DNA from: a virus
Strand: one strand, 5' to 3'
DNA: 64,000 nucleotides
IMG/VR virus record: IMGVR_UViG_3300036979_001044
Span: 1-64,000 of that record
The first letter of the stretch is position 1. Each line of letters starts with the position of its first letter. This document shows positions 37,641 through 46,994 of the stretch, in pieces. The notes below the pieces were generated by a model, which was not told the origin of the DNA, made no database searches, and was given only the letters and a program-made list of their open reading frames with translations. The position numbers and the translations under genes were made by a program.

Positions 37641-39053
37641 CTAGCTAATCACGATGTTTTCATCCGTAGTCCGTGCGATCTGATCGTCAAGCAGGATGAT
37701 GTCAGTGCTGGGTGTTACCAGGTTCACGTTGTAGACCCCAGCAACGCTCATCACCTTCTTGATCAACATCGCCCGCAGCACGTCCCCGGAAATGCCCAGT
37801 GTATTGATGTAGTCGCGGATAGCGGTCTTGATTGTCGCACGTACCTCCGCATTATCGTAACCGTCAAGCACGGTAATGATTGCGTTTACCGTCTGGATAA
37901 GGACCTGGGGAGTTGTCACAATCACTAGCACTCCAGCTGCCCGGTACCCTGGATAATTCACGCGATCCGCGGCAACCCCGTCAATGATCTTCTGGGCCAA
38001 CGCAATCAACCCAGTGTACCGGGTATAATTCGCCGTGATGATCTCGCCAGTGACCAATGCTGGGTAAAAGACGATCTGACCCGAAGCAGGATTCAGCCAG
38101 AAATCTACCCCTCGATCCAGCATCCCACGATTGTTGCTCTCCAAAGTGAAAGTCACCGTCCCTTTGATTGCTATGTAGTTCAGGTTCAGCCGTGTTTCAC
38201 CCCCAACCGCTGATCCGGCTGGAGGGCCAGAGAGCCCCTCGGTCACAATCTCGTCGACCACTTCCGCGGTAGACTCCGCCGCCCCAGTACCGTCGTCGAT
38301 ATAGACGGTAACGAGCCCCGGATTCACGATGTCCTCTACCGCCTTTATGAACATGATGGTTGCGCCGGTATCCAGATCGACTGCCCCGCGCACCGCCTCT
38401 TCAATGGCTTCGATGGTCGAACGCCCCAGCGAAGAAACAAATCGCTTGATCCGATTTCGGAAACTGTCGTCGGTTTCCTTATCCGATCCCCAGGAGAAGG
38501 AGCTTGGGTTGGTGACACTGTCGACTCCCGCCGGGCGGGACACAAAGCGGATGATGGTCGAAGCTACCACGTTTCCAGAAATTCCAGGAAGCACCGCCTG
38601 GGTGGCGATCTGCCCGCTATCCTTCCCGACCCCATGCCCGCTGATCTGTTCTGGACTGGTGGGGGTGATGGTTCCAGAAACTGTGGTGATGAACTCAGTT
38701 CCTACCGATGTGCGAACCTTGGTCCCAAGCGGGATGGTCACCGTTCCGACCGTCGTATTTCTGGAAAATACCAAGAGCCCAGTCGACTTTGCCGCCGCAT
38801 TTCTGGAAATGAGTCCGGGTTGGATCTCTCGCGACCGCTCGTCCAGGTCCTCCCCAGTCGCGGTGTCGATGGAGAACACCTGGCGCAGCAGGTACATCTG
38901 GTAGGAGATCTCATCGAGCTGGCGCGCAGTAGCGGCAATGATGTGCTTGACGACCGAGGTGTCGGAGATATCCGAGAGTTTGGTGCGGGTGACTATCTTT
39001 GCAATCATCTGAGCCAGAAACTGCTCATAGCGCTTGGTGGTGAAAACCGGCAT
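37641..39053 (-). CDS. baseplate J-like protein
   Basis: 470 aa matching the baseplate J pattern: an N-terminal helical part (DISDTSVVKHIIAATARQLD), then DLDERSREIQPGLISRNAA, GTVTIPLGTKVRTSVGTEF, and GKDSGQIATQAVLPGISGNV, the typical turn-rich core. Then SWGSDKETDDSFRNRIKRF and a C-terminal domain with YNVNLVTP. Related proteins (P2 gpJ, T4 gp6) build the baseplate wedge, so this supports a contractile tail. Confidence 0.85.
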   Translation of the reverse strand: MPVFTTKRYEQFLAQMIAKIVTRTKLSDISDTSVVKHIIAATARQLDEISYQMYLLRQVFSIDTATGEDLDERSREIQPGLISRNAAAKSTGLLVFSRNTTVGTVTIPLGTKVRTSVGTEFITTVSGTITPTSPEQISGHGVGKDSGQIATQAVLPGISGNVVASTIIRFVSRPAGVDSVTNPSSFSWGSDKETDDSFRNRIKRFVSSLGRSTIEAIEEAVRGAVDLDTGATIMFIKAVEDIVNPGLVTVYIDDGTGAAESTAEVVDEIVTEGLSGPPAGSAVGGETRLNLNYIAIKGTVTFTLESNNRGMLDRGVDFWLNPASGQIVFYPALVTGEIITANYTRYTGLIALAQKIIDGVAADRVNYPGYRAAGVLVIVTTPQVLIQTVNAIITVLDGYDNAEVRATIKTAIRDYINTLGISGDVLRAMLIKKVMSVAGVYNVNLVTPSTDIILLDDQIARTTDENIVIS

Positions 39054-39064
39054 CGCTCTCTCCT

Positions 39065-41053
39065 TTAGACCGCAGCCTTCAGCATGAATATATCCGCAGA
39101 TCCACGTACCGCCACCGTAAGGTCGGCGGACAAGGTATCGTCGGTTTGATCGAACGTTACATCCTCTATGGAACTGATCCGTGGATCAGCCCGTATCGCT
39201 TCGACGATCCGAAATCGAGCCAACTCGATATCGACTTCCGTGAATCCGAGTCCGACCACTCTCTGGAGTCCGACGTTCTTGTACAACGTATCAGTGCCTT
39301 TGTCGGTTACCAAGCGTTGGAGTACAGCCTGCGTGATGTTGGCCTTGCCCTCAACGATCTTGGCGTCAACCGAACCCATCTCGGTGTTTACGGGGATATC
39401 GTAGCGCGCTCCATGTTCCCCGGTATAGCCTACCGCTACCTCCAGAGCCAGGTCTACCCCCAGGAGTTGATTCTCAGCTGGTTCGTCGAGTTGTACCCCA
39501 GCGACTGGAAGAATCGGAAGATCCAGGGTGGAGACCTGATTCGAGGGAATGAGAATCTTGGACCCGATCCCGAGCGCCTGGGGAAAGGGGCTGCTGTCCG
39601 CGCCACTAGCTGTTCCAGAAATACGGCTTCCCACCAGCGGGGCCGATGCCTGATCGTTGATGAAGGGCGGTTGCAGCCCATTCATCGTGGCAATGTGCTG
39701 CCAGAGCCGTGCATCCCCCAGGTGCTGGGCAGACAGCGACATGAGCGTGTCCCCCTGCCCGATGATCACCTGTTTGGCCGAGCGAAATTTGAATACCTGG
39801 CCGCCATTGACAATCTCGCCGTCGATGGCGATTTCCTCCCCGGGAGTGAGCTTGCTGCCCCAGTTGCGCAGATCGGAGAAAGTCGAAGGCGCCGTCGACT
39901 GCCGCGCCTCCTCCCGGCGGTCCGCACTCACCCGACGGCGCATCTCCTGATAGCTGCGGATATCGTCCATGACCTTGTCGTGGCCGCGCTCCCACTTCGC
40001 GGGCGCAGTGCCCAGCCGCTCCAACCCATCTTGCACCTGGCGGAGCTTCTGCCGAGGGATCTCGGGAAAATCGAGAGTCGCATTGGTAGCATCCCGAAGA
40101 TCTTTCGCGGAGCTTTCGATGGCCAGCGCGTTCTCCAGCATCTCGATAGTGGTTTCCAGAAAAGCGTAAGGGGCCTGGATGAGCGCGGTAGCTCCGTCCA
40201 GAAAATCCTTGGTCGCCTCCATGATGGTGTTGACGTTGTCCAGAATGGTGTTGATGTTGGCGATGAACAGCCGCACCTCATTGATCATCGAGGTCAGATC
40301 GTTTATCGCCCCCTGCACCCAGCTCACCGCTGATTGAATCCAAGCCATGATGTCCTTGAGCTTGTCGTAGAGGCTCTGGTCTTCGGAGAAGTCCGCCTTG
40401 GCGTCGGTGGCCGGGCCTACAGCGAGCAGCTCGATGTCGTAGCGGTAGAGCAGCGGCTGGCCGGAATCGCGGGTGAGCGTGAATCTCTGGGGCACTACTT
40501 CCCAATCCTCTTGGTCCCGCGGGTTGTGGAAAAAAAGTTTGGTGTCGGCGGAGGTCTCCGGGTTCTTCTTCAAATCTGCGTAGGTCCGGAAGACCGAATC
40601 CTGGAGGTACTGGAAGTGGCGCTGTCCAGAAAGAGCGCCTATCCAGGTTTTTTGAAGCTCGCGAGAGTAGCTCCGGTCGGGAAGTTTCATCGAAGGGACC
40701 ACGGTCTTCTTCAGCGGTAGGGTCCTCGGCCTCCAGCCGGTGTGCCCGGAGATCCGGATGGTGCGCTGGACGATGCCGTTCTCTTCGACATAAAGCCCGC
40801 CCCCTTGAGTCGGGGTCACCTCGACGGTAAAGGGTTCCTCCATGCTGTAGCTCTGCGGGGGCAGAACCAGGGGAAAAATGAAAACGGTATCCCCGGCGTT
40901 CATGGCCGTAGCGACCTTCGCAGGGATTCGAAGTTCGAAGTAGTAGAGGAGTTTCTTGATGAAGAAGTCGTCTTTGTTCTGGATCTGCCGGGTCATCTCC
41001 TTGAAGACCGCGATCGCTCCCCCCGCAGCCGCAGGAATATTAGGCAGTGCCAT
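39065..41053 (-). CDS. LysM and gp25/GPW-like baseplate protein fusion
   Basis: 662 aa, good GAGGAGG start. The N-terminal ~220 residues are a tail-tube-end-like domain (PAKVATAMNAGDTVFIFPLV). About 225-400 is helical coiled coil. About 430-490 carries a LysM-like motif (VIIGQGDTLMSLSAQHLGDA). The last ~115 residues resemble gp25/GPW (ITQAVLQRLVTDKGTDTLY, then DIELARFRIVEAIRADPRIS). In most phages the LysM tail protein and the gp25 protein are separate. It likely joins tail tube and baseplate. Confidence 0.75.
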   Translation of the reverse strand: MALPNIPAAAGGAIAVFKEMTRQIQNKDDFFIKKLLYYFELRIPAKVATAMNAGDTVFIFPLVLPPQSYSMEEPFTVEVTPTQGGGLYVEENGIVQRTIRISGHTGWRPRTLPLKKTVVPSMKLPDRSYSRELQKTWIGALSGQRHFQYLQDSVFRTYADLKKNPETSADTKLFFHNPRDQEDWEVVPQRFTLTRDSGQPLLYRYDIELLAVGPATDAKADFSEDQSLYDKLKDIMAWIQSAVSWVQGAINDLTSMINEVRLFIANINTILDNVNTIMEATKDFLDGATALIQAPYAFLETTIEMLENALAIESSAKDLRDATNATLDFPEIPRQKLRQVQDGLERLGTAPAKWERGHDKVMDDIRSYQEMRRRVSADRREEARQSTAPSTFSDLRNWGSKLTPGEEIAIDGEIVNGGQVFKFRSAKQVIIGQGDTLMSLSAQHLGDARLWQHIATMNGLQPPFINDQASAPLVGSRISGTASGADSSPFPQALGIGSKILIPSNQVSTLDLPILPVAGVQLDEPAENQLLGVDLALEVAVGYTGEHGARYDIPVNTEMGSVDAKIVEGKANITQAVLQRLVTDKGTDTLYKNVGLQRVVGLGFTEVDIELARFRIVEAIRADPRISSIEDVTFDQTDDTLSADLTVAVRGSADIFMLKAAV

Positions 41054-41079
41054 GGCGCCTCCTCATGATGCCCGTCGAC

Positions 41080-41113
41080 CCCCTGGTGCTGCCGTGGACA
41101 ACAGCACCAGGGG
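41080..41113. other. strong 12-bp hairpin upstream of the LysM-gp25 gene
   Basis: CCCCTGGTGCTG and CAGCACCAGGGG pair perfectly around a 10-nt loop. It lies between a 35-codon frame and the ribosome-binding site at 41055-41061. No T-run follows, so it is not a clear terminator; it may protect or process the mRNA. Confidence 0.6.
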
Positions 41114-41122
41114 ATCGAACAC

Positions 41123-41230
41123 TCAAAATCGCGGGAGACTCGGCTGGCAATAGCCGATGACCAAAGGCCACTCCAGTATACCGCCCGCAATGAAGGTGTA
41201 AAGATCCCATCCGCGCACTCTCCTAACCAT
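41123..41230 (-). CDS. 35-aa hydrophobic microprotein
   Basis: ATG overlaps the stop of the spike gene. Basic start (MVRRVRGW), then DLYTFIAGGILEWPLVIGYC, ending QPSLPRF. The aromatic and Pro pattern (W-D-L-Y-T-F-I-A-G ... W-P-L-V) looks non-random, and no other frame in these 170 nt is open. It could be a baseplate peptide, or it may not be translated; no strong ribosome-binding site is visible. Confidence 0.35.
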   Translation of the reverse strand: MVRRVRGWDLYTFIAGGILEWPLVIGYCQPSLPRF

Positions 41231-42275
41231 CTGGAAAGAGTAACTTACTGGACTCGATGCCGCTATCCCAGGCCGGGGCACCCACTGGAACCGACGGCGG
41301 AGCAGTCGGCCCGCTGTGGGTGTGCAAGTCGGCCGCATCCAGTTTTGTTTTCAATGAGTTATAGAGGGTCTTGAGGTGCCCAGCGATGGCCGCCTTCACC
41401 GCTCCGTTGCCCAGGGTGAGCTTCGCCGTGGCAGCTTTTCCCTCTACCAGCAGCTCGGTCTCTTCCGCCAGGGTCACCTTGAATCCCGTTTTCTGGAACG
41501 ATAACCTAGCGATTTCCGTAGGGGTATCCGGAGCCGCCATGTCGTAGATGACCACCTGGAGCTTGGCCTCCTTGGGTAGGTTCAGGGTCTGGTTCCCCTT
41601 GGCCGCATCCGTCGGGTAGAGCTTCTCCTGGCCGGTGCTCTCCAGCTTTCCATCGTTCCCCCGGCGGGTATCGATCAGGAAGTTCCCCAGCCCGTCCACT
41701 CCCCAGTGCACCCCGTTGTGCCGGCGGAGGTCGGGGTTCCCGTCGGCGACCTTCAGCCCCATCCGCACCCCGAGGTCCCCTTGCGCTCGGCCCAAATCCA
41801 GAACTGGGTGGGGCAGAGAACCCAGAATGATGGGCATCTCCGGGGAATCATTCATGAATCCTATGAGTACATGGTCTCCATCGACGTAGGCAGGATCGGA
41901 CTTCGAGGACAGCTCTTGGTTGATGTCCATGGTCGTGGCCCGTGGAATCCAGATCCTTCCCGCATGAATCCCAGTCCCCCCTTCCTGGAGAACCATCACG
42001 TTCTTGAGCCCATGCCAGCGTTCTCCAGGGATCGAAGGGTAGACCAGCACGTCGCAGTAGACCCCCACCGGAGTGGCAGCCTTGGTACCGCTCTGTAGGG
42101 CCCCTTCTGGGCCATAGGGATGCTGGGGGGCATCCTGGGTATAGCTCGCGACCACCACGCCCCGCAGGAGCAGCCCGTTTGCTCGGAGCGAGGGTCCAGC
42201 GCTCTTGGGCGTAGCCGACTGGAGGAGGGTGCCCGCGCGGGTGCGATGGGGCCGGAAGTTTTCGTCTACGCTCAT
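41223..42275 (-). CDS. baseplate spike protein (gpV/gp5 type)
   Basis: 350 aa. The N-terminal region has an OB-fold pattern (LLLRGVVVASYT, then VGVYCDVLVYPSIPGERW). A central segment has VLIGFMNDSPEMPIILGSLP, as in VgrG/gpV-like spike OB domains. The C-terminal third is repetitive beta (KLTLGNGAVKAAIAGHL, then HTHSGPTAPPSVPVG), with the H-x-H motif often seen at spike tips that bind metal. It forms the membrane-piercing needle below the hub. Confidence 0.7.
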   Translation of the reverse strand: MSVDENFRPHRTRAGTLLQSATPKSAGPSLRANGLLLRGVVVASYTQDAPQHPYGPEGALQSGTKAATPVGVYCDVLVYPSIPGERWHGLKNVMVLQEGGTGIHAGRIWIPRATTMDINQELSSKSDPAYVDGDHVLIGFMNDSPEMPIILGSLPHPVLDLGRAQGDLGVRMGLKVADGNPDLRRHNGVHWGVDGLGNFLIDTRRGNDGKLESTGQEKLYPTDAAKGNQTLNLPKEAKLQVVIYDMAAPDTPTEIARLSFQKTGFKVTLAEETELLVEGKAATAKLTLGNGAVKAAIAGHLKTLYNSLKTKLDAADLHTHSGPTAPPSVPVGAPAWDSGIESSKLLFPDG

Positions 42276-42286
42276 CGGTCCCTCAC

Positions 42287-43780
42287 CTACGCCCAGTCAT
42301 ATTGTGGCATTTCCGGCTCTTTGAACCGGCTAGAGATTTTCTGGAGGGCCTCCAGCATCGACCAGTCTGAGCCAATCCAGCCCCGGGTGATCCCGAGGTT
42401 GGTGCGTGTGCCCTGGCCGAAGCTCCAGCTGTGCCCGACCGACTCCAGGTAATAGGTCTCCTGGTCCTCCTCGCCGCGAGATCCAGGGATACGAACCTTG
42501 CATCCAATCTTGAGGTCCGGGCGGCCCACCCCGAGCCCCAGCGTTCCAGAAAGGAAGTAGGGATTGAGGGCGTGCCAGTCCTTGGCGATGAGCCTCTGCT
42601 GGTAGCAGAGCTTCGAGAAATCGAGATTGGATTCGTCGGGGGCGATTGAACTCTGAATATCGAATCGACGCAACCCATGCTGGTGGATCGACTCAGCGTC
42701 AATAAGGGGAACGATGATGTTGAGCGAGTTTCCGCCAAACGCCTCCTGGTGCAGCATGCTCGCGGTGTAGAAGGCGTTGAAGCGCTCCAGTCCTGAGCGG
42801 CCCACGTTGGCCGTGATGATCTGCTGGCGGGGCACGATGAACATGGGCAAGTTATCCCAGTCCTGGTTATAGGCGTCGATGTTCTTGTCCACGATCGGGA
42901 AGGGCCTATCGCGGATAACCACAGTCATCTGGGTGTCCTTGGGCTCCAGAGCTGAACCAGCTTCCAACTTGGGACTGAATGGGTCGCCGTCGGGGAACAG
43001 ATCGGTGTACAGCTCCACAAACGCCGGATCGGAATGCTGTTGCGCCGTGGCCCAAAGCGTTCCGTTCATCTCCATGTAGTTGGCGTTGAAGCATTTACGT
43101 TTGGGCACGTTCTGGAAATGGTCCTCGCTATATTTCACCCAGCCGAGGAAATTCCCGCCCCCATTGGGCATTGATAGAGGCATGCTCCAATCTATCCCCG
43201 CATGGGTGGTGATGGCGTTCATGAAGCTCCACAGGTAAGCCTTCACCGCGACGTTGGGCGCCCCTTGGATTTTTGGCAGAGCGTTGAATACTGCCGAAGC
43301 CGTAGCATCCGAGATGAGGTCGTTGGTCATGTACGGCGAAAACCAGATCGGGGTGATTTCCCAGATCTTGCCGAAATCCTTACCCACGATGGTATAGGAT
43401 TCGACCGTTGCTCCGGTACCGCCCACCGCCTGATTTCTGCGGATCTCGTCAACCAACCCGCGCATCACATGCCAAGGCTGATCCTTGCGGTAGAAGGTGA
43501 TGTCGATCCAGTCATCATCGCAGACATGCTTGAACAACTCGAAGGCCGACCGCGACGGTTTGAGATCGATCTGGAAGGAACCACTCGCCGCCCCGAGCAG
43601 CTTTTGGGTGGACACCGCTACCAACGAAGGGCTCTTTGCATCGGCGCGTTTTCCAGAAAATGGGTAGGCGCTGGCATTCCCTGGGGTCATGATGATCGGA
43701 TCATCTCCGCGCGAGTAAAGAGTCACCGCAACCCAACTGGTCTCGCTACCCTGAAAACCTGGTTTGTACCCAGTGTCCAT
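42287..43780 (-). CDS. baseplate hub or tail tube-cap protein
   Basis: About 497 aa starting at ATG 43780, which overlaps the tape measure stop (TAATG). Beta-rich N-terminus (WVAVTLYSRGDDPIIMTPG), then FQIDLKPSRSAFELFKHVCDDDWIDITFYR, and a C-terminal part with KIGCKVRIPGSRGEEDQETYYLES. This order and position right after the tape measure match gp27/XkdQ-type hub proteins. Assigned by position and pattern. Confidence 0.65.
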   Translation of the reverse strand: MDTGYKPGFQGSETSWVAVTLYSRGDDPIIMTPGNASAYPFSGKRADAKSPSLVAVSTQKLLGAASGSFQIDLKPSRSAFELFKHVCDDDWIDITFYRKDQPWHVMRGLVDEIRRNQAVGGTGATVESYTIVGKDFGKIWEITPIWFSPYMTNDLISDATASAVFNALPKIQGAPNVAVKAYLWSFMNAITTHAGIDWSMPLSMPNGGGNFLGWVKYSEDHFQNVPKRKCFNANYMEMNGTLWATAQQHSDPAFVELYTDLFPDGDPFSPKLEAGSALEPKDTQMTVVIRDRPFPIVDKNIDAYNQDWDNLPMFIVPRQQIITANVGRSGLERFNAFYTASMLHQEAFGGNSLNIIVPLIDAESIHQHGLRRFDIQSSIAPDESNLDFSKLCYQQRLIAKDWHALNPYFLSGTLGLGVGRPDLKIGCKVRIPGSRGEEDQETYYLESVGHSWSFGQGTRTNLGITRGWIGSDWSMLEALQKISSRFKEPEMPQYDWA

Positions 43781-46158
43781 TAACCACCCAATCCAGTCTG
43801 TACTTTTATCAGACCCCAAAGATCTTTAAGAGACGCTCCCTCTTTCCCGCTCAGTACTTCGATAGCGCCAGCCAGCTCCTTAAATTTATTAGTCAGACTC
43901 ACCACTGCGCCGGCGTCGCCGGTCAAGTTGGCGAAGGACTTGACCAGTGTAGCCGCGGCCATGTCCATGGTGTTGACCACCCCGATCATCTTCTCCCCGG
44001 CGGCAATCTGCTTGTTCTGGATGGCGGCTTGTGTCTTCAATTCTTCAGGTACCATCCCCTTGGCTTCTCCTATCAATCCCCCTGGAGTGCCAACCTTCCC
44101 CGCCTCTATTGCCCCCGACTTTCGTCGAGCAGCTTCCTGATCCACCATCGTCTGTTCTTCTGGCGTGAGCTTTTCTCCCGAAAGTTGCTTGTCCAGCATC
44201 ACCATCTCTTGCTGGCTCATGCTCACGTTCATCTGGTTCTGCATCAAATTTCGCAGCATGAGGCGACCCGCGGCCTTATCTCCGCCAGTCATGCTCATGA
44301 TGCGTTGCATTACCCCACCCATCGGGCCGGACATAGCCCCGCCTACGCCCTGATCTCGCATCTGCTGACCAGCAGCCTCCATCTTGATGAGTGTCTGCTC
44401 GTACTCTGCGGCTCCTCCCTTGCCGGTGAAGCCAAAGGCCTGGAGGGTCATATAGTCCATCCCCGTCGCGGGCCCTCCTTTCGCGCCCATGCCTTGCACG
44501 TACTGCCCAACCCCCTTAGCCATTTGCACCGCGCGGGTTCCAGCGATACCTGCTTTCGAGAAGCTCTCAGCCATGCCCTTGATCGCGTCGGGCGCGATCG
44601 GAATTCCAGTCGTCTCCCACTGCTTGATCCCTTCAGCCATCGACTGCATGTAATCGACTAGCTCGCTCCCTTCCAACCCCAGCTTGAGCCCATCGCCTAT
44701 CGCCCGAGTCATCATGGTATCGGCTTTTCCAGGGCCCCCGACTATCCCGCCCCGCCGGCCGGCTTGCAGGAAGGCACCCGAAGTTTCAGGACCAACACCG
44801 TAGAGCGTCTTGGCTGCAAAACCAGTTCCCAGCATTCCCTGCTTCATCATTTCTCGCGCGCCACCCCCGCCCGCCTGGATAATTCCGGTCATGGCCTGGA
44901 GCGCTTGGTCCTTGGCCATGCCGTACTGAACGCCCTCGCGGGTGGCTGCGTAAACCGGTTCGTTCATTTTTCTACGAGCAGCAGCAACGGCACGTTGCCG
45001 GGATTCTTTTGCTTGCTGTTCCGATGCGCGATTGTCGGCCGCCCCCATCGCCTGCCAGTTGCCTTGTTGCTGGACGGTAAATTGGGTGAATTCTTTCTCG
45101 TCGATCATCTTCCTAGCATTTTGGGCCCATTTATATTTTTCATAGCCGCGGGGGATACGAGTCGCGTAGCCCCCACCCTCGGGGTTAGCGCGGGCCGCGC
45201 GTTCAGCGGCTTCCGGGTTGTTGGCGTTGAAGCGATTGCGCATCCCTGGAATCATTTTCTGGAATTCTGCATCCGAGTAGATTGCTGCATTTTGCTTGCG
45301 GGACCGAGATACTTCCGCCTGGTACCGAGTACCTGCGGCGCCTTGCGCCTGCATCATCCCAACCCCACCGCCCAGGAAGGGCAATGCTTCCAGTTGCTGC
45401 CGGCGCCACTCCATCGCCCGGCCGGCGTAGCCGACCGCGGTCCCCATCATCCCGCCGATGATTCCACCCCCGGGAAGCGCGCTGGCCATCTGGGCCAAGC
45501 CCTGGGCGCCCTGGAAAGGTGCTTGCGCCATAGCTCCAGCAACCCGGCCAGCCATGCGGAACGGCGCCGCCGCTGCTCCGCCGATCATCTGGCCGATCAT
45601 CTGCCGGCGCATCCCCGGGCCACGTTCCAGAAATAGCGGGGGCATGCCTGGAACCGCTCCCTGCGCCATGCCCTGGAGGAGCGCGCCCTTGGCTCGTTGC
45701 TCGTAATTCTTCTTCCTGTCTTCTTCCCGCCGGGCAGCATCCTCTGTTGCCTGCTTGCGCTTTTCATCGGTCTTGAGGAGTTGTTCGTTGGCCCGGTTCA
45801 GCTCCTGAGCGGCCTTGGCCTCTGACTGGTAGGCTTTCTCCAGGTTCTTGACCGCCCCCTCCAGCCCGGAGGATTCTTCCTGGGCGAGTTTCAGCGAGAC
45901 GGCCATTGCCTTGTAGATGTTGGTGGACTTGTCCTTCATCCCCGACATGACTTCGAACAGCTGGGCCTGGGTCTTGGCGAGCTTGCTGATCTGGTTTTCG
46001 AGCCCCTGGACCTTGGTCTGCGAGTCCTGATAGCTCTTGGCCTGTTCCTTCATCCCCCGCAGGGAGTTTTCATTGACCTTGAGGATTTTCTGGAGCGCCT
46101 CGTCAAAGCCCTTGGTATCCGCAGTGATGACTACGCCAGTTCGGACTTCGCCTGCCAT
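43780..46158 (-). CDS. tape measure protein
   Basis: 792 aa. N-terminal coiled coil (GFDEALQKILKVNENSLRG, then SKLAKTQAQLFEVMSGMKDK). The middle is Gly/Ala/Met/Gln-rich (GGGIIGGMMGTAVGYAG). The rest is helical with a hydrophobic stretch. At about 1.5 angstrom per residue this would set a tail of roughly 115-120 nm, which fits a mid-size myovirus. Preceded by a chaperone-like gene pair, the usual location of tape measure genes. Confidence 0.8.
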   Translation of the reverse strand: MAGEVRTGVVITADTKGFDEALQKILKVNENSLRGMKEQAKSYQDSQTKVQGLENQISKLAKTQAQLFEVMSGMKDKSTNIYKAMAVSLKLAQEESSGLEGAVKNLEKAYQSEAKAAQELNRANEQLLKTDEKRKQATEDAARREEDRKKNYEQRAKGALLQGMAQGAVPGMPPLFLERGPGMRRQMIGQMIGGAAAAPFRMAGRVAGAMAQAPFQGAQGLAQMASALPGGGIIGGMMGTAVGYAGRAMEWRRQQLEALPFLGGGVGMMQAQGAAGTRYQAEVSRSRKQNAAIYSDAEFQKMIPGMRNRFNANNPEAAERAARANPEGGGYATRIPRGYEKYKWAQNARKMIDEKEFTQFTVQQQGNWQAMGAADNRASEQQAKESRQRAVAAARRKMNEPVYAATREGVQYGMAKDQALQAMTGIIQAGGGGAREMMKQGMLGTGFAAKTLYGVGPETSGAFLQAGRRGGIVGGPGKADTMMTRAIGDGLKLGLEGSELVDYMQSMAEGIKQWETTGIPIAPDAIKGMAESFSKAGIAGTRAVQMAKGVGQYVQGMGAKGGPATGMDYMTLQAFGFTGKGGAAEYEQTLIKMEAAGQQMRDQGVGGAMSGPMGGVMQRIMSMTGGDKAAGRLMLRNLMQNQMNVSMSQQEMVMLDKQLSGEKLTPEEQTMVDQEAARRKSGAIEAGKVGTPGGLIGEAKGMVPEELKTQAAIQNKQIAAGEKMIGVVNTMDMAAATLVKSFANLTGDAGAVVSLTNKFKELAGAIEVLSGKEGASLKDLWGLIKVQTGLGG

Positions 46159-46159
46159 T

Positions 46160-46573
46160 TCAGTCCTCCAGGTTGGGCACCCGCCCCTCCTCCAGGTCCT
46201 GCTCCCATTGATCGATCAGATCGTCTTCTCTCTCCTGCGGATCTCCGAGCGCCTCGTTGAGCGACTTCAACTGCCGCGCCAGCACCTGCCTCTCCTGCAT
46301 CCGGGTATCTTCGCTCTCCAGCTCGGCCACAACTTCCCGCTTCCGGATGAGGAGGTCCTCGATCATCTCCTGATTCAACTCCGCCACGGTCTGTTCCAGA
46401 AAAAGCGGGTGATTCGTCGGCAACTTGTACTTCTGGCTCCACCAACGTCGTAACCCGGTGAGCCCACTTGCGACTTCGCGCTCAGCTCGTCGCCGTACCC
46501 TTCCCGTATCCGAGAAAGGTGCTTTCGTGATTTGCCACCTCCATGTACAGCTCCTGGAGCAAACGCACGTCAT
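46160..46573 (-). CDS. tail assembly chaperone, second frame (probably made by frameshift)
   Basis: The first ~24 residues of this frame are only the shadow of the upstream gene and there is no ribosome-binding site at the ATG. From RVRRRAEREVASGL onward it looks real: GLRRWWSQKYKLPTNHPLFLE, then an acidic helical tail. The frame relative to the first gene is +1 (or -2). Paired chaperones made by frameshifting just upstream of the tape measure are a conserved feature of tailed phages; -2 shifting is known in Mu. Confidence 0.6.
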   Translation of the reverse strand: MTCVCSRSCTWRWQITKAPFSDTGRVRRRAEREVASGLTGLRRWWSQKYKLPTNHPLFLEQTVAELNQEMIEDLLIRKREVVAELESEDTRMQERQVLARQLKSLNEALGDPQEREDDLIDQWEQDLEEGRVPNLED

Positions 46574-46994
46574 CGAGCACCAATAGATCCTCGGCCCACT
46601 TCGGCCGCGCAGCGAGACTGAAAGAGAGATGCGCGATCATCAAGTTGATTTCGCAGGTGTAGGCGTCCAGATTCGACGGCGAGATCCCCGCAGCCAGGTT
46701 CGACCGCATGATCCCAACCAGCTGCCGATCCCGGATGGAAAGCACCTTGTTGGTGAATTTCCCTTTCCAGATTTTGCCCCGCCCGTCTTTCCAGTTGAAA
46801 TCGAAGGTGTACTCGCGCTGAGATTTCAACGTATCGGATGGAGTTTCTGGAATTTCCTCCGCCACCAGGTCCTCGACCTTTTGGCTGATCGCTTCCTTCA
46901 GGCTCTCGATTTCCTCGGGCACCAGCTTTCGCAGATGCGCTGGGTTGGTTAATTTTTCATAGGTCCCCGGGGGTATCCCGATTTTTTCGTTCAT
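46482..46994 (-). CDS. tail assembly chaperone, first frame
   Basis: 170 aa; ATG after AGGAGAGCGAGCC. Helical and acidic with DWKD-like beta insert (EYTFDFNWKDGRGKIWKGKF), then ATGIS-type turns and QLVGIMRSNLAAGISPSNLD. Ends EVANHESTFLGYGKGTATS just before the likely shift site. Gene order tube - chaperones - tape measure supports the assignment. Confidence 0.6.
   Translation of the reverse strand: MNEKIGIPPGTYEKLTNPAHLRKLVPEEIESLKEAISQKVEDLVAEEIPETPSDTLKSQREYTFDFNWKDGRGKIWKGKFTNKVLSIRDRQLVGIMRSNLAAGISPSNLDAYTCEINLMIAHLSFSLAARPKWAEDLLVLDDVRLLQELYMEVANHESTFLGYGKGTATS

Noticed and set aside
39146-40333. Plus-strand open frame of 395 codons
   Set aside because: Lies fully opposite the LysM-gp25 gene, which has clear domains; no start signal.
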